A DNA stretch of 64,000 bases from CAZGHS01 sp964525495 (lineage in GTDB: Bacteria > Patescibacteriota > Microgenomatia > JALYQM01), in NCBI GenBank assembly GCA_964525495.1, contig CAZGHS010000005.1, positions 21,186 to 85,185 on the forward strand. Reading direction: 5' to 3'. Position numbers and translations under genes: made by a program. The stretch's first letter is position 1. Each line of letters begins with the position of its first letter. A model generated the notes under the pieces. That model was given only the letters and a program-made list of their open reading frames with translations, did not search any database and was not told where the DNA came from. Below, piece after piece: positions 62,475 to 64,000 of this stretch.

Positions 62475-63680
62475 TTAAACAAGTGAACGATAGACGTCGA
62501 GATAACGAGGAATAATTGCAACATCCCAGTCGTAATTAGATTCAACGATAGCTCGAGAATGCTTTCCAAATGTTGCAATAATATCTTGATTTTGAATTAA
62601 AGTAAATAATTTATTAGCTAAAACTACATGATCATCAATATCAACAAGATATCCGTTATAGCCATCCTGAACGGCATCGTGGAATCCACCTACCTTTGTT
62701 GCAACAACAGCTAAGCCACACGACATTGCTTCAAGACAAACACTAGCAAATCCCTCAGCTCTACTCATAGAAATAAACACATGCGCTCGCTTGTAATGCT
62801 CGTGGACCTGTTCGTGCTTAACAAATCCTTCGAATACTACATGTTCAGATAAACCGTAATCTCGTACTAGTTCTTTAAGGAGACTAAGCTGTGGTCCGTC
62901 GCCAACTATCCGCAATCTAAAATTCTTGCTACGCGCGAGGAGCAACTGTAAGGCCTTAAGAATAACATCTACAGCTTTTCTTTCAATTAAATAAGAAACG
63001 CTTATTAGCTCAAGGACACTGCCTTGTTTATCTTGATAAGGAATATACGCAAATCTACGGCTATCAACTCCAGGGGAGATAATAACAATTTTTTCATTAG
63101 AAACACCTTGTCCAACAAGCAGATCCCGAGTAAATGAATTAATAACAATAATCTTAGAAGCTTTAGCTAAAGTACGGAAAGACAGAAAGTTTACAAAACT
63201 GAAAACAATTTTAGGAAGTGAAATGGAGGAGTTTGTTCCTCGGTTAAAATTACGAATATCTGAAGCATCGACGTCAGAATGTTCATAATTAAGCATACTT
63301 TGGATCGGCCCTAGCACGAATGGTGTCGTCCTAGTAAATCCTAAAAGTGCTATTAGGTTAAACGTACTACCTATACCAAAAGGTAAAACATGGTGAACTA
63401 TACTATACGGTCTATGTAGTAATTCTTGAACCGTTGAAAAAAAATACTGTAAGTTGAACAGTAAAGCATTTTTCATGCTCATATCAAGTCGCAATTTATT
63501 TTTTTGTAGTTCGTGAATACGATAACTTTTAGTAGTTTTAGTCTGAGCTCGTCCAGTTATAACCATTGAATTAGGATAGATTTGACAAATGGAGTCTGCA
63601 ATTCGAAAAGCCCAATATGGTTCCGAGCCACCTTCCGATTCGTCATACACATAGTGACACGGGCTAAACAGAATGTTCAT
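62475..63680 (-). CDS. Family 4 glycosyltransferase
   Basis: 401 residues. NILFSPCHYVYDESEGGSEP is the N-terminal acceptor motif; ELISVSYLIERKAVDVILKA, GDGPQLSLLKELVRDYG and SRAEGFASVCLEAMSCGLA (donor site) follow. ATG 63680 is preferred to the upstream in-frame start at 63713 because it begins at the usual family position; it overlaps the preceding gene by 17 bases. Confidence 0.88.
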   Translation of the reverse strand: MNILFSPCHYVYDESEGGSEPYWAFRIADSICQIYPNSMVITGRAQTKTTKSYRIHELQKNKLRLDMSMKNALLFNLQYFFSTVQELLHRPYSIVHHVLPFGIGSTFNLIALLGFTRTTPFVLGPIQSMLNYEHSDVDASDIRNFNRGTNSSISLPKIVFSFVNFLSFRTLAKASKIIVINSFTRDLLVGQGVSNEKIVIISPGVDSRRFAYIPYQDKQGSVLELISVSYLIERKAVDVILKALQLLLARSKNFRLRIVGDGPQLSLLKELVRDYGLSEHVVFEGFVKHEQVHEHYKRAHVFISMSRAEGFASVCLEAMSCGLAVVATKVGGFHDAVQDGYNGYLVDIDDHVVLANKLFTLIQNQDIIATFGKHSRAIVESNYDWDVAIIPRYLDVYRSLV

Positions 63681-64000
63681 AGGCAATATGTCCAAGTAAA
63701 TGACAAGACCCAAAAATCATTAACTTCAATGAAGATATACCATGAAGATTTTGCTTTTTTATTGCAAGCTGTTTAGTTCGAATACCTGGATCAAACATAT
63801 CTTTGACAGAAAAACTATAACCATTTCCTCTGCTAAGCAAAGTGAGAACCTCCTCACGCGAACGGAGAATTTCATTACCAAAATCCTGAGTAGGATAGTT
63901 AGAAGACGGTATATCAAACAACATCTGTTTAGAAACTGACTTGAAGTTTTCAATAATAGTAAGAAAATCCTGATTATTAAAATGCTCAAGCAATCCCTGA
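63664..64000 (-). CDS. Methyltransferase C-terminal part (5' end outside the window)
   Basis: About 111 residues are visible and the frame is open to the window edge. The text begins QGLLEHF, the motif after SAM binding in class I methyltransferases, followed by MLFDIPSSNYPTQDFG and a C-terminal sequence that ends after GHIAYEHSV. It is the first visible gene of the minus-strand operon and overlaps the next gene by 17 bases. Confidence 0.7.
   Translation of the reverse strand, partial: QGLLEHFNNQDFLTIIENFKSVSKQMLFDIPSSNYPTQDFGNEILRSREEVLTLLSRGNGYSFSVKDMFDPGIRTKQLAIKKQNLHGISSLKLMIFGSCHLLGHIAYEHSV

Noticed and set aside
63742..63939. Plus-strand frame of 65 codons near the right edge
   Set aside because: It lies opposite the methyltransferase C-terminal coding sequence, which has a recognisable motif and fits the operon; no start signal supports the plus frame.
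1..64000. Recoding of TGA (as in Gracilibacteria-type codes)
   Set aside because: Many genes end at TGA exactly where homologous families end or where the next gene starts (ATGA overlaps at 39182 and 52937), and no conserved domain continues through TGA.

Overview
The window is AT-rich, densely packed DNA that most resembles a Candidate Phyla Radiation (Patescibacteria) genome, probably Microgenomates-like. The grounds are very large modular exported proteins (LamG, DUF2341, beta-propellers, Thr/Pro linkers), many GT-C membrane glycosyltransferases, tiny intergenic gaps and few regulatory genes. TGA is used as an ordinary stop (for example at 25406, 39183 and 52938), which argues against the UGA-to-Gly code of Gracilibacteria and Absconditabacteria. 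Phylum assignment is an inference, because no rRNA or ribosomal-protein gene is present.

Layout. (1) 1-19803 (+): five consecutive giant exported proteins. They are a repeat-built fibre protein with a phage-tail-like C-terminal region (5' end outside the window), a six-LamG protein, a sugar-dehydrogenase/PKD/LamG fusion, a double beta-propeller protein with Thr/Pro linkers, and a propeller/Calx-beta protein with a C-terminal membrane anchor. (2) 19838-35926: a small membrane protein, then an expanded family of PMT/ArnT-like GT-C glycosyltransferases. Three are in tandem (the first frameshifted) and more follow, interspersed with a lipoprotein, a frameshifted DUF5995 gene, a dual-specificity phosphatase, a diacylglycerol-kinase-like lipid kinase and a GH8 glycosidase. 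(3) 35987-42862: a FAD oxidoreductase, a CHRD-like lipoprotein with the one clear intrinsic terminator, a ZnuABC-type metal importer, a second sugar-dehydrogenase-like lipoprotein and small unknown genes. (4) 42865-47820: tRNA-Arg(CCT), a GT2, an SGNH hydrolase, a HelD-like helicase, a NUDIX hydrolase and a lipoprotein cyclophilin. (5) 47841-64000: a glycan assembly region with a GT4/flippase/GT2 operon, an SDR, a GT4/GT2 pair, and a roughly 10-kb minus-strand operon of methyltransferases, a GT4, a FAD oxidoreductase and three very large membrane proteins.

Taken together, the window looks like a cell-surface locus. It encodes secreted carbohydrate-binding proteins alongside the membrane machinery (lipid-linked sugar transferases, flippase, GT4/GT2, sugar-modifying enzymes) that could build and attach surface glycans. 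A testable idea is that the Thr/Pro linkers of the secreted proteins are acceptors for the PMT-like enzymes.

Regulation. Many genes have a TATAAT-like -10 box only 6-12 bases before the start codon and no Shine-Dalgarno sequence, suggesting widespread leaderless or near-leaderless transcripts. Others have clear ribosome binding sites. Most convergent gene pairs abut or overlap with no terminator between them. No CRISPR array, insertion sequence, integrase or rRNA was seen. The only untranslated stretch longer than 300 bases is 41860-42205, which may hold two small genes.
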